From: Heterohyrax brucei
Lineage: Eukaryota > Chordata > Mammalia > Hyracoidea > Procaviidae
Direction of reading: 5' to 3'
NCBI GenBank assembly: GCA_028571685.1
Contig: CM053162.1
Coordinates: forward strand, 8,746,001-8,810,000
DNA: 64,000 nucleotides
This document shows positions 46,080 to 56,112 of the stretch, piece by piece (the stretch's first letter is position 1; every line of letters begins with the position of its first letter). The position numbers were made by a program, and so were the translations under genes. Below the pieces are notes generated by a model. It was not told where the DNA came from. It ran no database searches and saw nothing but the letters and a program-made list of their open reading frames with translations.

Positions 46080-46800
46080 AAAATGATGAAATGACCTTTT
46101 AAAGACAGTGTCATCTAGGTAGTAATACTTTGTAGGATTGGGGCAATGTTCTCCAGAGTGCTGTATATGCTGTAAACCAACACCTAACACATGATTGTTT
46201 CTTCCATAGCCAGGATTCATGGGTCCAGGAATCAAGGGGTAGAAATGGAAGTAACACCACTTACTATTATCCATAATTACACACTCACAATATTTTTGGC
46301 CCCTGTCCCCACAGTCCTGTGCTCTGTGAGTATACGGTTGTCTTAGTACCAAATGTAGGAATGCTCTCATCGGCAGACAAAACACTGATTCCACTGAACT
46401 GGAAATTAAGACTGGTACCCAACCAATCTGAGCTCCTAATGCCTCTAGATCAGCAAGTAAAAATGGAGTTACTTTGTTAGCTGGTATGACTGATCCTGAT
46501 TAAAAAGAAGGAACCAGATTTATATTACATAATAGAGGTAAAAAAGAATATGTCTGTAATACATGAGATCCCTTAAGACATCTCTTAATACTACCATGCC
46601 CTGTGGTTAAAGTCAATGAAAAATGACAGCAATCTGATTTCAACATAACCACTAATGGCCCAGGCTCTTCGGTAATGAAAGTTTGCGTCACCCCACCAGG
46701 CAAAGAAGCACAACCAGCTCAGGTGTTTGCTGAGGGTAAAGGGAACATGGAATGGGTAGTAGAAGAAGGTAGTTGCAAGATACCAGCTATGGGAATGTGA
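46080..46800 (+). mobile_element. ERV-L integrase end and dUTPase region
   Basis: The polymerase reading resumes right after the L1 tail, with sequence of the type 'aatgaccttttaaagaca' and the block around 46130-46260 ('ggggcaatgttctccaga', 'gccaggattcatgggtcc') that belongs to the C-terminal integrase part. From about 46370 a dUTPase-like region follows: a PLNWKL-type block near 46390, and the GG/EEY-type block near 46530. A dUTPase downstream of integrase is characteristic of ERV-L and separates it from class I and II retroviruses. The sequence is fossil with many breaks. No env follows, as is normal for the family. Confidence 0.75.
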
Positions 46801-46993
46801 TCAAGTGCAGAAATGCGTATTTCTTCCATGTATATGCATCAAATATTTTACATTTTATTCACTTATAAGATTAGAATGAATTATTTTGTGTTTTCTTTTG
46901 TACTTGTGGTAATTATATCATGTTAGGTACAAGTATGATTTAGTCTTTATTTAGAAATTGTGTATGGGTTAAAGTGTTGGGTATAGACAAGTT

Positions 46994-47007
46994 GACAAGA
47001 GGAGGAC
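46994..47007 (+). promoter_or_regulatory. Polypurine tract before the 3' LTR
   Basis: The purine-rich run 'acaagaggagga' ends directly at the 3' LTR start. In retroviruses this tract primes plus-strand synthesis. Its position confirms the LTR boundary and orientation. Confidence 0.7.
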
Positions 47008-47579
47008 TGTGATGGTTAAAGTTATGTGTCAACTCTGTGGTGCCATGATTCTCAATGGTTAGACAGTTATGTAGTTTGATAGTCATGTAATGATGTAGTC
47101 ACTTTCATGATGAGATCTGCTGTAAGTACCTTCATGGTGAGATCTTCTATGAGCAGCCAATCAACTGAAAGACAGTTTTGTTGAGGGTGTGACCTGCGTC
47201 CAATATATGTGGACTTTCTGGCAAAGCTTGCTCATTTTTGCTAACCCTGAATCCAGCACCTTCCTCATCATCATCTGACCTCTGGTTCCCAAAAACTAAA
47301 GTCAGAGACAACAGCCTGCCTTCTGATGTACTGTTCATTGATTTGTCAGTCCCTGTAGCTACATGAGTCAGTAGACACCTCCAGTCTGATACCTGACCCC
47401 TGGACTTGGGACTATTTAGTTTCTACAACTGCCTGAGCCATTTCCTTGATAAAAATCTCTGTGTGTGTCTCCATGATGAGAACTGCTATAATGCACATGC
47501 ACGTGCACGTGTGCGCACACACACACACAGTTGACTGGTTTGCCTTCTCTGGAAAACCAGACTAAGATGTATACTTTTT
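47008..47579 (+). mobile_element. 3' LTR of the ERV-L fossil
   Basis: Starts TGTGATGGTTAAAG and ends near 'ccagactaagatg'. It contains the same ordered landmarks as the 5' LTR: 'gacagttatgtag', 'atgagatcttctatgagcag', 'tttctggcaaagcttgct', 'catctgacctctggttcc'. A GT/CA alternating tract lies shortly before its end. The right border is diverged by a few bases. Confidence 0.8.
47492..47529. repeat. Alternating purine-pyrimidine (CA/GT) tract
   Basis: About 38 bases of strict or nearly strict alternation ('tgcacatgcacgtgcacgtg' then '(CA)n'). Such sequence is prone to left-handed DNA. It sits inside the 3' LTR where the 5' LTR has its AT microsatellite. Confidence 0.85.
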
Positions 47580-47756
47580 GGTCTTAAGAGAATTACCACT
47601 CAAATATGGAGTGCTTACCAACGGTGTGTAATTCCAAAGACTTAAGATAAAATTACTGACACAAGGAAAAAGAGACAAAAATATCCCAGTTAGAAAAATT
47701 TATGACTGCTATCCATTATCTAAAAAAAAGTCCCACTATCCATTAAAAAACATCAC

Positions 47757-50700
47757 TTGTCTGTGAGTTTGTCATGCTGTGGGAGGCTTGCTTGTTGCTG
47801 TGACGCTAGAAGGTATGCCAGCAGTGTTCAGATACCATCCGGGTCACCCATGGTAGACAGGTTTCAGCTGAGTTTCCAGATTAAGACAGACTGAGGCATA
47901 GGACCTGGCAATCCACTTCTGAAAAGAATTAGCCAGTGCAAACCTTATGAATAGTAGCAGAACACTGTCAGATATAGTACCAGAGAATGAGCCCCCCAGG
48001 TTGGAAGACACTCAGAAGACAACTTGAGGGAGAGCAGCCTCCTCCAAGTAGAGGTGACCTTAATGACGTGGTTGGAGCAAAGCTTTTGTGACCTTCATTT
48101 GCTGATGCAGTATGATTCAAAATGAAAAGAAACAGCTGTGAACACCCACTGATGATCACAACATGGAAGAAAGCTATGTCTAGGAAAATTGGAAATCATA
48201 AAAAAATGAAATGGAACATGTAAACACTGATATCCTAGGCATTAGTGAGCTGATATGGACCTGTTGGTATTGGCCATTTTGCATCCGACAGTCATATGGT
48301 CTGTTATGCCAGTAACTACAGCTTGTAAAGGAATGGTGTTGCATTCATCATCAAAAACAATATTTCAACAACTGTCCTGAAGTACAACGCTGGCAGCGAT
48401 AGGATAGTATCTGTACACATACAAGGAAGGTCAGTTAATATGACTATTATTCAAATTTATGCACTAACCACTAAGGATAAAGATGAAGAAAACTGCAATC
48501 CGACATTCGTAGATCAAGCAATCAGGAAGTGCTGATAATTCTTAGTGATTAGAATGCAAAAGTTGGAAACAAAGAAGAAGGATAAGTAATTCAAAAATAC
48601 AGCCTTGGTAACAGAAATGATGCCAGAGATTGAATCACACAATTTTGCAAGTAGCTCTTGCAGCAGCATAAGTGGTGAATGAACACATGGACCTCACCAG
48701 ACAGAATACACAGCAATCAAATCCGTGGAAAGAGTAGATGGAAAAGTTGGACATCATCAGTCAGAACAAGATCCGGTGCTGACTGTGACACAGAACATCA
48801 GTTCCTCATATGTAAGGTCAAATTGAAAATGGAAAATTAGTACAAGTTCACAGAAGCCAAAGCGTGACCTTAAGTATATCCTACCTGAATTTAGAGACCA
48901 TCTCAAGAACCGATTTGATGTGTTGAATGCTAATGACCAAAGAACACATAAGCTGTGGAATCACATCAAAGACATCATCCATAAAGACAGCAAGAGGTCA
49001 TTAAAAAGGCAGGAAAGAAATAAAAACGCCAAATTGGATGTAAGAAGAGACTCTGAAACTTGTTCTTGTATATTGAGTAGCTAAAGCAAAAGGAAGGAAT
49101 GGTGAAGTAAAAGAACCGAACAGAAGATTTAAAAGGGTGGATCAAGAACACAGAGTAAAGTATAATGACATGTGCAAAGAGCTGGAAATAGAAAACCAAA
49201 AATGAAGAACAGACTCTGCATCTCTCAAGCTGAAAGAACTGAAGGAAAAAGCCAAGCCTTGAGTTGCAATACTGAAGGATTCTACAGGAAAATATTAAAA
49301 CACAGGAATTATCAAAAGAAGATGGAAAAAATATCCAGAGTAATTATACCAGAGAGAACTGGGCAATGTTCAATCATTTCAAGAGGTAGCATATGATCAC
49401 GGACCAATGGTACTGAAGGAAGAAGCTGAAGCTGTATTGAAGGCACTGGTGAAAAACAAGCCTCCAGGAATTCATGGAGTATCAATTGAGATGTTTCAAC
49501 AAACAGATGCAATGCTGGAAGTGCTTACTCATCTACGCCAAGAAATTTGGAGGACAGCTACCTGGCCAAATGACTGGAAGAGATTCATATTTCTTCATAG
49601 TTATTGCCAAGAAAGGTGATCCAACCAGATGTGGAAATTATTGAACAATACCATTAATATTACATGCAAGTGAAATTTTGCTCAAAAAACATTGGAAAGC
49701 AATTGCAACAGTATATTGACAGGTAACCACCAGAAAGTCAAGCTGAATTGAAAAGAGGACATGGAACCAGGGATGCCACTGCTAGTGCCAGATCGATCTT
49801 GGCTGAAAGCAAGGAATACCAGAAAGGTGTTTATCTATGTTTCATTGACTACGCAAAGGCATTCAACTATGTGGATAATAACAAATTATTGATAATGTTG
49901 CAGAGAATGGGAATTCCAGAACACTTATCTGTGCTTATGAGGAGTCTGTGTATGGATCAAAAGGCAGTTGTGTGAACAAAATAAAGAGGATACTGCATGG
50001 TTTAAAGTCAGGAAAGTTGTGTGTCGCAAATAATCCAAGAAGATGGACTGTATGATGAAGAACAAGGTATCAGCATTGGAGGAAGCCTAATTAACAACCT
50101 GCGTTATGCAGACGATGCAACCTTGTTTGCTGGAAATGAAGAGGATTTGAAACACTTACTGATGAAGATCAAAGACCATAGCCTTCAGTACGGGTTGCAC
50201 CTCAACATCAAGAAAGAAAAATCCTCACAACTGGACAAGTAAGCAACATTGTCATAAAGGGAGAAAGGATTGAGGTTGTCAAAGATTTCATTTTACTTGG
50301 TTCCACAATCAATGATCATAAAAGCAGCAGTCAAGAAATCAAAAGACACATTGTGTTGGGAAAATCTGCTGCAAAAGGCCAATTTAAAACATTGAAAAGT
50401 AAAGATGTCACCTTGAAGACAATGATAAGCCTGACCCAAGCTATGGTATTTTCAGTCACATCATATGCATGCAAAAGCTGGACAATGAATAAGACAGAAG
50501 AAGCATCAATGTCTTTGAATTTTGATGCTGGAGGAGAATATTGAATGTACCATGGACTACCAAATGAACAAACAGGTCTGTAAGAAGTACAACCAGAATG
50601 ACCCTTGGAAACAAAGATACTGTGTTTCACATATGTTGGGCAAATTGTCGGGAGGAATGAATCCCTGGAGGATCAGTGAAAAAGAGAAAGACCCTCAACA

Positions 50701-50832
50701 AGATGGACTGACACAGTGGCTGTAATGATGAACTTAAGCCTAAAAACTATCTTGGCCATGGCACAGGACCAGGCAGTGTTTTGTTCTTTCGTGCATAATA
50801 GAACAGATTTCAAGGCACCTAACAACAACAAA
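47757..50832 (+). mobile_element. RTE LINE, near full length, plus strand
   Basis: The 5' end lies near 47757 ('ctgtgagtttgtcatgctgt'), and a non-coding leader precedes an endonuclease region from about 48200 (VNTDILGISELIWT near 48220-48265). The middle is degraded. The reverse transcriptase follows (QTDAMLEVLTHLRQEIWRTA near 49500; GHGTRDATASARSILAESKEY near 49760; CFIDYAKAFNYVDNNKL near 49840). The catalytic LRYADD is intact at about 50100-50116. The C-terminal part and an RTE tail ('ggcacctaacaacaacaaac') end it at about 50832. At about 3.1 kb it is close to full length for the clade, with many frame changes. Confidence 0.9.
49407..50250 (+). pseudogene. RTE reverse transcriptase remnant
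   Basis: Open pieces at 49407-49619, 49748-49975 and 50021-50242 together cover the reverse transcriptase. Conserved blocks include NKPPGIHGVSIEMFQ, FIDYAKAFNYVDNNKLL, LINNLRYADDATLFAGNEE and DHSLQYGLHLNIKKEK. The YADD box is intact, unlike in the other two RTE copies of the window, so this is the least decayed one. Gaps between the pieces contain frame changes. Confidence 0.88.
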
Positions 50833-50837
50833 CATCC

Positions 50838-51052
50838 AGAGTAAAGGTGGAGCTCTGATTGTGTAGTGCTTAAGTGCTCAGCTCCTAACTGAAAGGTCAG
50901 AGATTTTAATGCTCCAGCAGCTCTATGGGAGGAAGATGTGACAGTCTGCATCTGTGAAGATTACAGCCCTTAAAACCCCGTAAGTCAGTTTTACTCTGTT
51001 CTATAGGATCACTATGAGTTGGAATCAACTTGACTACAATGGGTTTGGTTTG
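50838..51052 (+). mobile_element. AfroSINE, long form
   Basis: Starts 'aggtggagctctgattgtgt' and has the tRNA-like head, a middle block containing 'gatgtgacagtctgcatctg' and 'gaagattacagcccttaaaa', the core 'actatgagttggaatcaact' and the tail 'aatgggtttggtttggg'. The extra middle block is the long-form block also seen at 13436-13655. It lies directly next to the RTE tail. Confidence 0.88.
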
Positions 51053-52214
51053 GGTATGCATATCCACTACAAATTAATTTAAATTTCTGGAAATCTGATA
51101 TTATGGGTTCTATAATTGTTTGCTTTCAGCATCATAAATACGCTTCATTCTGAAGAGAACAAGAAATGCCATCTGAGTCATCAACTTAAAACAAGATTAC
51201 TGTAACTAATTCGAGGATGTACACAAATGGAGTTATCTCCAAGCATCAAAGACCAACCTAGCTGCCGAGGACACAAAGTAACAAGGAGATTAATGTTTTA
51301 ATTTTGATTCTTAGGCGAAATTTCACTTTTCTGGATTTAGTTTACTCAGCTGTACAATGAAGTATTGAATATAAATGCCTTGAGTCCCTTCTAGTTCCTA
51401 GGTAATCAGTCAGACTTCACTCCTTTTTCTCATTGGTTGAGCAGTTATGGGCTGTACATCTACTTAGCTTAAACTGGTGACAAAGAGATTGAATGGCTTT
51501 AATTCTCTCTTTCTGGAAGGTTCCCATCTATTTTTCAGTTTGATATAATTTCTTGACTTCAAAAACACATGTTCCTAAACTTGGAGTTGTTTAGATTCCG
51601 GGCTTTGGAAAAATAGTAAGTGGTGAATATGTTAAGTACCATAGGGCATGGTTAGTTGCCAGATTAGTTTTAAGTTCTTAGAAAACTAAATCACCTGTCA
51701 TCTTTACTGTGATTTAGACCTGTTTGTAGTGAGCCTGTGCCAGCAACAGGTGTTGAGGCCTCAACTGTCATCATAAGTAGGTGGGAAGACCAATTAGGCA
51801 GTGCAAAATCATTAGTATATATAATGATTTCAGTTCCCCTTTGAACAACTGGCCGTGGAAGCAGTGGATGGACAGAAGAGGGGTCTTGTGGTCCGGGTAG
51901 GTATAGGAAAGTGGAGTGTTTCATGGAATTTCACAGCCCACTTGGCAGGAAGAACTTGAGCTATTACACTGATCTAATCTCATCGAGCAGTAACCTCAGC
52001 TTTCCACAGCTTGTGGTTTCTGTAGGCTGAGCATAAATCCCCTCACTCTGAATAAAGGTGTCCAACTGGAAAAGAAAAAACAAAACAAAAAATAAAACAA
52101 ATTTTATCCCCCAAAGATATTTCATAATTAGGGAATGCCTAAACGTAAAACCATTCTTTGTGCAAAGGTCATTTCAGAAATCAGCGTGAAATGTGAGGAG
52201 TGACTAGTCAGGTA
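51053..52214. other. Apparently non-repetitive stretch, no gene
   Basis: No element of the types seen elsewhere in the window is recognisable, and no open frame has recognisable motifs or length. An A-rich run lies at about 52071-52100. It may be ordinary unique intergenic DNA or repeats too old to recognise by eye. Confidence 0.5.
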
Positions 52215-52350
52215 GGCAGGATCTCTTTTAGCTAATACTTACTAACCACTTGCTGTGTACCAGGCTTTGAATGAGGTGCTTCAGATACTGGAGGTTAACA
52301 ATTATGATTCTGGTTTTCAAGGAATTTACACACTATGTTAGCAAGATAGA
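52215..52350 (-). repeat. Ancient repeat, MIR/L2-like
   Basis: 'agctaatacttactaaccac', 'tgctgtgtaccaggctttga' and 'ttcaaggaatttacacac' have the pattern of old mammal-wide repeats. The family is uncertain. Confidence 0.4.
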
Positions 52351-52502
52351 TGAAAGCATAAACTGTTAGATTTTACTCATATGAAATTGTAGCTATTTAA
52401 CTACTTTGATCTACAAAACCCAGAAATTTCATAGGATTCAACCAAATACTATTATGACTTACATATGACTATAGCATGCTGTAAGAATATACAAAAAACT
52501 CA

Positions 52503-52665
52503 TTAAAAACCCATTGTCATGAATTGTTTTTGACTCGTAGTGATCCTATAGGATAGGTTAAAACTGCCTCATAGGGTTTCCAAGGAGTGCCTGGTGAATT
52601 CAAACTGCAGACATGTTGGTTAGCTGCCAAACTCTTAACCATTGCACCATAGGGTTTCCATGGGA
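52503..52665 (-). mobile_element. AfroSINE
   Basis: Reverse copy. The core 'ttttgactcgtagtgatcct' lies near the left end, 'gtttccaaggagtgcctggt' in the middle, and the complement of the SINE start ('ccatagggtttcca') at the right end. Typical size, fairly diverged. Confidence 0.9.
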
Positions 52666-52682
52666 ACACAGACAGAGTCATT

Positions 52683-53178
52683 GATTTTTCTTTTGTATAA
52701 TGATTGAATGACAATGTACATTCCCATATAAGTTTGCTGGTGGAATCGGTGACAGCACACATTAGTAAGAAGATCAATATTAACTCGACTTCAACACAAC
52801 CGGACTACTCCTCCCACCTTAACACAATATTGCAAGGACAAAGTAGCTGGGACGGGGGGCCATGGACCGTGCTGTCAGGGGAAATCGAGGACAATTGGCA
52901 CAACTAGCATTTTGCTAAGAGGGCTCTCTGACTCCCACATTTATGACTGGCTTCTGGGGTCTTAAAAGCTGCCAAGCTGCCATCCAAGGACACAGCAAAT
53001 GGTCCCAACTCAGCAGGAATGGATGAGCACTGAGATCCATAACGACATGGGGGAAAGAGAACCCTGAAGACACAGAGACCCACGTCAGTGGGTGTCTACA
53101 TCGACTTGTGACTGGAAGAACCAGACGGCATCTGGCCACCACCAGTGATAGCCACGACAGAGCTCACAAAGTTGAGTA
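52683..53178. mobile_element. L1 3' end with internal inversion (twin-priming type)
   Basis: From 52683 to about 52735 the sequence is T-rich and then the reverse complement of the last L1 bases ('tgacaatgtacattccca'). At about 52736 it switches to the plus orientation and runs through L1 3' UTR sequence ('acagcacacattagtaagaa', 'aatattgcaaggacaaagta', 'catctggccaccaccagtga') to about 53178. A minus-oriented insertion with its 5' portion flipped is the known product of twin priming during L1 integration. Confidence 0.82.
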
Positions 53179-53234
53179 ATTGATATAAACTTGTGGTAGT
53201 TGTCAAAAAAACTTTTAGCGGAGATGACATTTGA

Positions 53235-53490
53235 CCTTGGCCTTGCTGTTGTTATCTACCTTAGATGAATTCTATGTTATAGTGACCTTATGTACGGCAT
53301 ATTGAAACATTGCCTAGTCCTATGTCATCTTCAGAATGGCCAACATGTTTGAAGTCCATAGTTTCAGTTACTATACCAATCCATCTCACTGTGGGTCACC
53401 CTCTCACTCACTAGCCTTCTCTTTCACCAAACATGATGGCCTCATCAAATAATTGATCACTCCTGATTACGCATCCAAAAGCAAGCAAGT
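53235..53490 (-). mobile_element. Diverged RTE 3' end
   Basis: 'atagtgaccttatgtacggc', 'cattgcctagtcctatgtca', 'accaatccatctcactgtgg' and 'ctctttcaccaaacatgatg' follow the same order as the RTE 3' end at 17800-18000, but with much more change. It is an older RTE copy or related subfamily, with no coding frame. Confidence 0.6.
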
Positions 53491-53639
53491 CAGACACTAT
53501 TTTAAACTGTGAGGTGAGAAAGAAGGGAATTTCATTTATTCTATAATAAGACACAATTGAAATAATTCTCAAAGGCCCTGGGCCAGTTTTTCTCCTTGGG
53601 TTAATACTAACAATAACAATATCTTTAATTTTAAAAATC

Positions 53640-54010
53640 AATTAATTGACAAGATAATTTATTAATTCATTGAACATCTACTATGTTCAGGATGGTATCA
53701 TATTCAACGAAAAGCTCATAGTCTTTGTCTTCTTGGAATTCACGTTCCAAAGAGATAGGAAATACTAGAGGAAAACACCTAATTAATGATTTGATTACAA
53801 TTCGGACAGGTGTTACAAAGCGAAGTCTGTCATAAGAGAAAGTAACTGGTGGTGTTTCTTGATCTATAGGGCCAGGATAAGCTTTAGATGAGTTCTCCAA
53901 GTAAGTAGGAATTAACCAGAATAAGGTACAAGTCTGGAGAACATTGAATGCAAAGAAATCGGCATGTTCAAATACCCTGATGAAGGCCAAAGACCAGGAT
54001 TTTACATCCC
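53640..54010. repeat. Ancient mammalian repeat, family uncertain
   Basis: 'ttcattgaacatctactatg' and the following 'cttggaattcacgttccaaa' show the pattern common to old mammal-wide repeats. A minus-strand open stretch of 115 codons covers it (54014-53667) but shows no recognisable motif and no support as a gene. The sequence 53491-53639 shows nothing I can name. Confidence 0.35.
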
Positions 54011-55333
54011 TCAAGTTTAAATAGTTTAATGGTTACACTTCTTCCAGATACTATCACACTTTCAGTGTCTCTGACACAAGGTAATTTGAGATACAGACAA
54101 GTCACTAAATAGGAGACATGTGTGAAGATATTTAAGCTAGGAGCCATTAATTGTAAAATGACATAAATACTTGATCCTTTCAGCATTTTTATTTCTAATA
54201 ATTTATAAACCAGCATCCAAAGGAGGTGAGGCTAAGATGGCAGAGAAATCAGGCATTTCCTGTGGTCCCTCTAACAACAAAGACCCAAAAAGAACAAATG
54301 AATCTATTATAATCATACATAATATATTAGAAGAGCCCTGAACATCAAAGGAAAAGCTGAGAAATCAGACTGCGTGACAGGGAAGGGAAAATAGGTCTAG
54401 AAGTACCTAGGACTGGCCATAATTGACCTGACAGGAATGGGCACCTGGAAGGCAGATAGGCAACAAATGCAGTGAGGGCAGCAGTGGTGTACAGAAAGTG
54501 TTTCTCACAGTGGGAGAGACCAAGCAATGAAGAGCCCACTCAAACTTCCACAGTCAGTAGAAAAATGACATTTGGTCATCTAAAGCTAAGTAGTTTGTGT
54601 CTAACCTAAAGCATGTGGGTCTAAATCTTTCATTTGTGATAAACCTCTGTCCTTTTCCCCAGTGTTTTCCCCCGTCATCTCTGCACAGTACTTGAGCTGG
54701 CTCCAGAAGCTGACGCATTCCCTGAGTAGGAATTAGGACCCCTTATGCACATGCTGAGCCTTTCTTCCAGCATTGGAGAGGAAGTAATTTAGCAAATAAG
54801 GAGAAAAATAATAACCAGCCAGGAACTCAGGGCAGAAACGCTCCTTTGCCTGGATGCAGGCATAAGAGGTTCACAGACCTTGAATGGCACTCATCTCTGC
54901 TTTCAGCTTTGAGCATCCATAGTCCAGCTACTAGACCTATTCACCCACACACTTTAAGAAAATGGGACATGCTTTCCTCACAGACACTAACAGATGGCTA
55001 TCAGCCCCCTGTCTTTCTCAGAGCATGCATTCGGATACCTATGCCTACACCACTCACCCACGCCCATCTAGGACTATAGAGGAAAACCTACACCACACAC
55101 TCAGTGACCAACAACCTAGACACCAGAGCTAAATATGTACAAAATAAGTAAACAGACTCCTGACCTTGTATGCTTAGTAACAGCTCTAACCATATTAGAA
55201 TGCCAGTCACCAATAATCAAAGTAGCTCAAATAGCCAGCCTGTTTAGGCATTTCAAAACAAAACAAGAAGCTAGAACACAGTAAACAGACATAAAATAAA
55301 TAAATAGCACAACTTACTGAAGGCTCAAAGACC

Positions 55334-55498
55334 AAGAAAACCAAACCCACTGCCATCAAGTTAATTCCGAATCATAGCAACCCTATGGGGTAGAGTAGAA
55401 CTGCCCCAGAAAGTTTCCAGGGAACTCTGGTGGGTTCAAATTGCCAACCTCTTGGTTAGCAGCCGCAGCACTTAACCATTATGCCAGCAGGGTTTCCA
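55334..55498 (-). mobile_element. AfroSINE
   Basis: Reverse copy with a clean tail side ('gaaaaccaaacccactgcca'), core 'tcaagttaattccgaatcat', body and the complemented start 'gccagcagggtttcc'. Full length for the short form. Confidence 0.92.
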
Positions 55499-55548
55499 AA
55501 AACCCAAGCCCTTTGCTGTTGAGTCAATCCCAACTCATAGTCTCATAC
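55499..55548 (-). repeat. AfroSINE fragment
   Basis: Only the tail side and core of a second reverse copy ('ctgttgagtcaatcccaact'), directly next to the full copy. Confidence 0.65.
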
Positions 55549-55567
55549 TACCTGACTTTAGAAACTA

Positions 55568-55725
55568 TTGAAAACCCTAGTGGCACAGTGTTTAAGTGCT
55601 ACAGCTGCTAACCAAGAGGCTGGCAGTTCAAATCCACCAGGTGCTCCTTGGAAACTCTCTGAGGCAATTCTATTCTATCCTATAGTGTTTCTATGAGTAA
55701 AGGACAAGAGTCAATATGATAGCTT
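55568..55725 (+). mobile_element. AfroSINE
   Basis: Plus-strand copy: 'aaaaccctagtggcacagtg', tRNA-like head 'gtgctacagctgctaaccaa', box B region 'ggcagttcaaatccaccagg', and a degraded 3' core. Confidence 0.92.
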
Positions 55726-55964
55726 CCGAAAGTCCCCAAAGAATCAAAACATTTTTCAGATGACAACAACTTCTTGGAATTATAGAAAATAGAATACAAA
55801 GATTAATACATAACATTCTGCAAGAGATCATTAAGGAGATCATGCAAAACACAGCAAGGGACAATGACAAACTGAACAGACTGCAAGAAAATATAGAGAG
55901 ACAGCAAGTAGAAATTCAGAAAATTGGTAATATAAAGGCTAATTCCAAGCAGCTATGTTTAGGA

Positions 55965-56112
55965 TCCCTGGGGGAACAGTGACTAAGAGTTCACTTGCTA
56001 ATCAAAGGATCCGTAGTTTGAATCTATCACTTGCTTCACGGAAACCCTATAGGGCATTTCTATTCTGTAGTATAGGGTCACCATGAGTTGGAAGCAACTC
56101 GAAGGAAGTGGG
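55965..56112 (+). mobile_element. AfroSINE
   Basis: Plus-strand copy: 'ggatccctgggggaacagtg' start, tRNA-like head, core 'accatgagttggaagcaact' and tail 'ggaagtgggttt'. The stretch from 56113 to about 56300 that follows shows no recognisable element. Confidence 0.9.

Larger units (their letters stand above)
16757..47579 (+). mobile_element. ERV-L-type (class III) provirus fossil, split by nested insertions
   Basis: A 5' LTR (16757-17614), gag-like region (about 21.7-24.6 kb), protease-polymerase (about 24.65-27.24 kb), an integrase end plus dUTPase (46.08-46.8 kb), a polypurine tract and a 3' LTR (47008-47579) lie in order on the plus strand. The two LTRs share the same sequence landmarks. 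A dUTPase after integrase and no env are hallmarks of ERV-L. Between 17.7 and 46.1 kb it is interrupted by RTEs, L1s, LTRs and AfroSINEs, and these later layers imply great age. It is broken, with many dozens of breaks, and has no coding capacity. Family assignment is from remembered protein patterns and was not searched. Confidence 0.82.
54224..55964 (+). mobile_element. 5' part of another L1 subfamily, with AfroSINE insertions
   Basis: The start 'gaggtgaggctaagatggca' is an L1-type 5' terminus. A long non-coding 5' UTR of about 1.1 kb follows. After a block of AfroSINEs an ORF1-like coiled-coil segment appears on the plus strand (about 55770-55950: ILQEIIKEIMQNTARDNDKL, LQENIERQQVEIQKI). 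Short L1 ORF2-like sequence ('ctacctgactttagaaacta') sits between two SINEs at about 55548-55568. The sequence differs from the main L1 lineage here. ORF2 is essentially absent, so this is a 5' remnant. A HAL1-like or older L1 family is possible. Confidence 0.55.

Noticed and set aside
47161-47580. Possible env gene near the 3' LTR
   Set aside because: No envelope-like sequence is seen between the dUTPase region and the 3' LTR, and ERV-L elements normally have none.
53667-54014. 115-codon minus-strand open stretch in the less repetitive area
   Set aside because: No motif, no relatives in the window, and it overlies an apparent ancient repeat; its length is within chance for this AT-rich sequence.
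55568-55640. tRNA-like sequence with box A and box B
   Set aside because: These are the heads of AfroSINEs, followed by SINE body and tail; they are not separate tRNA genes.
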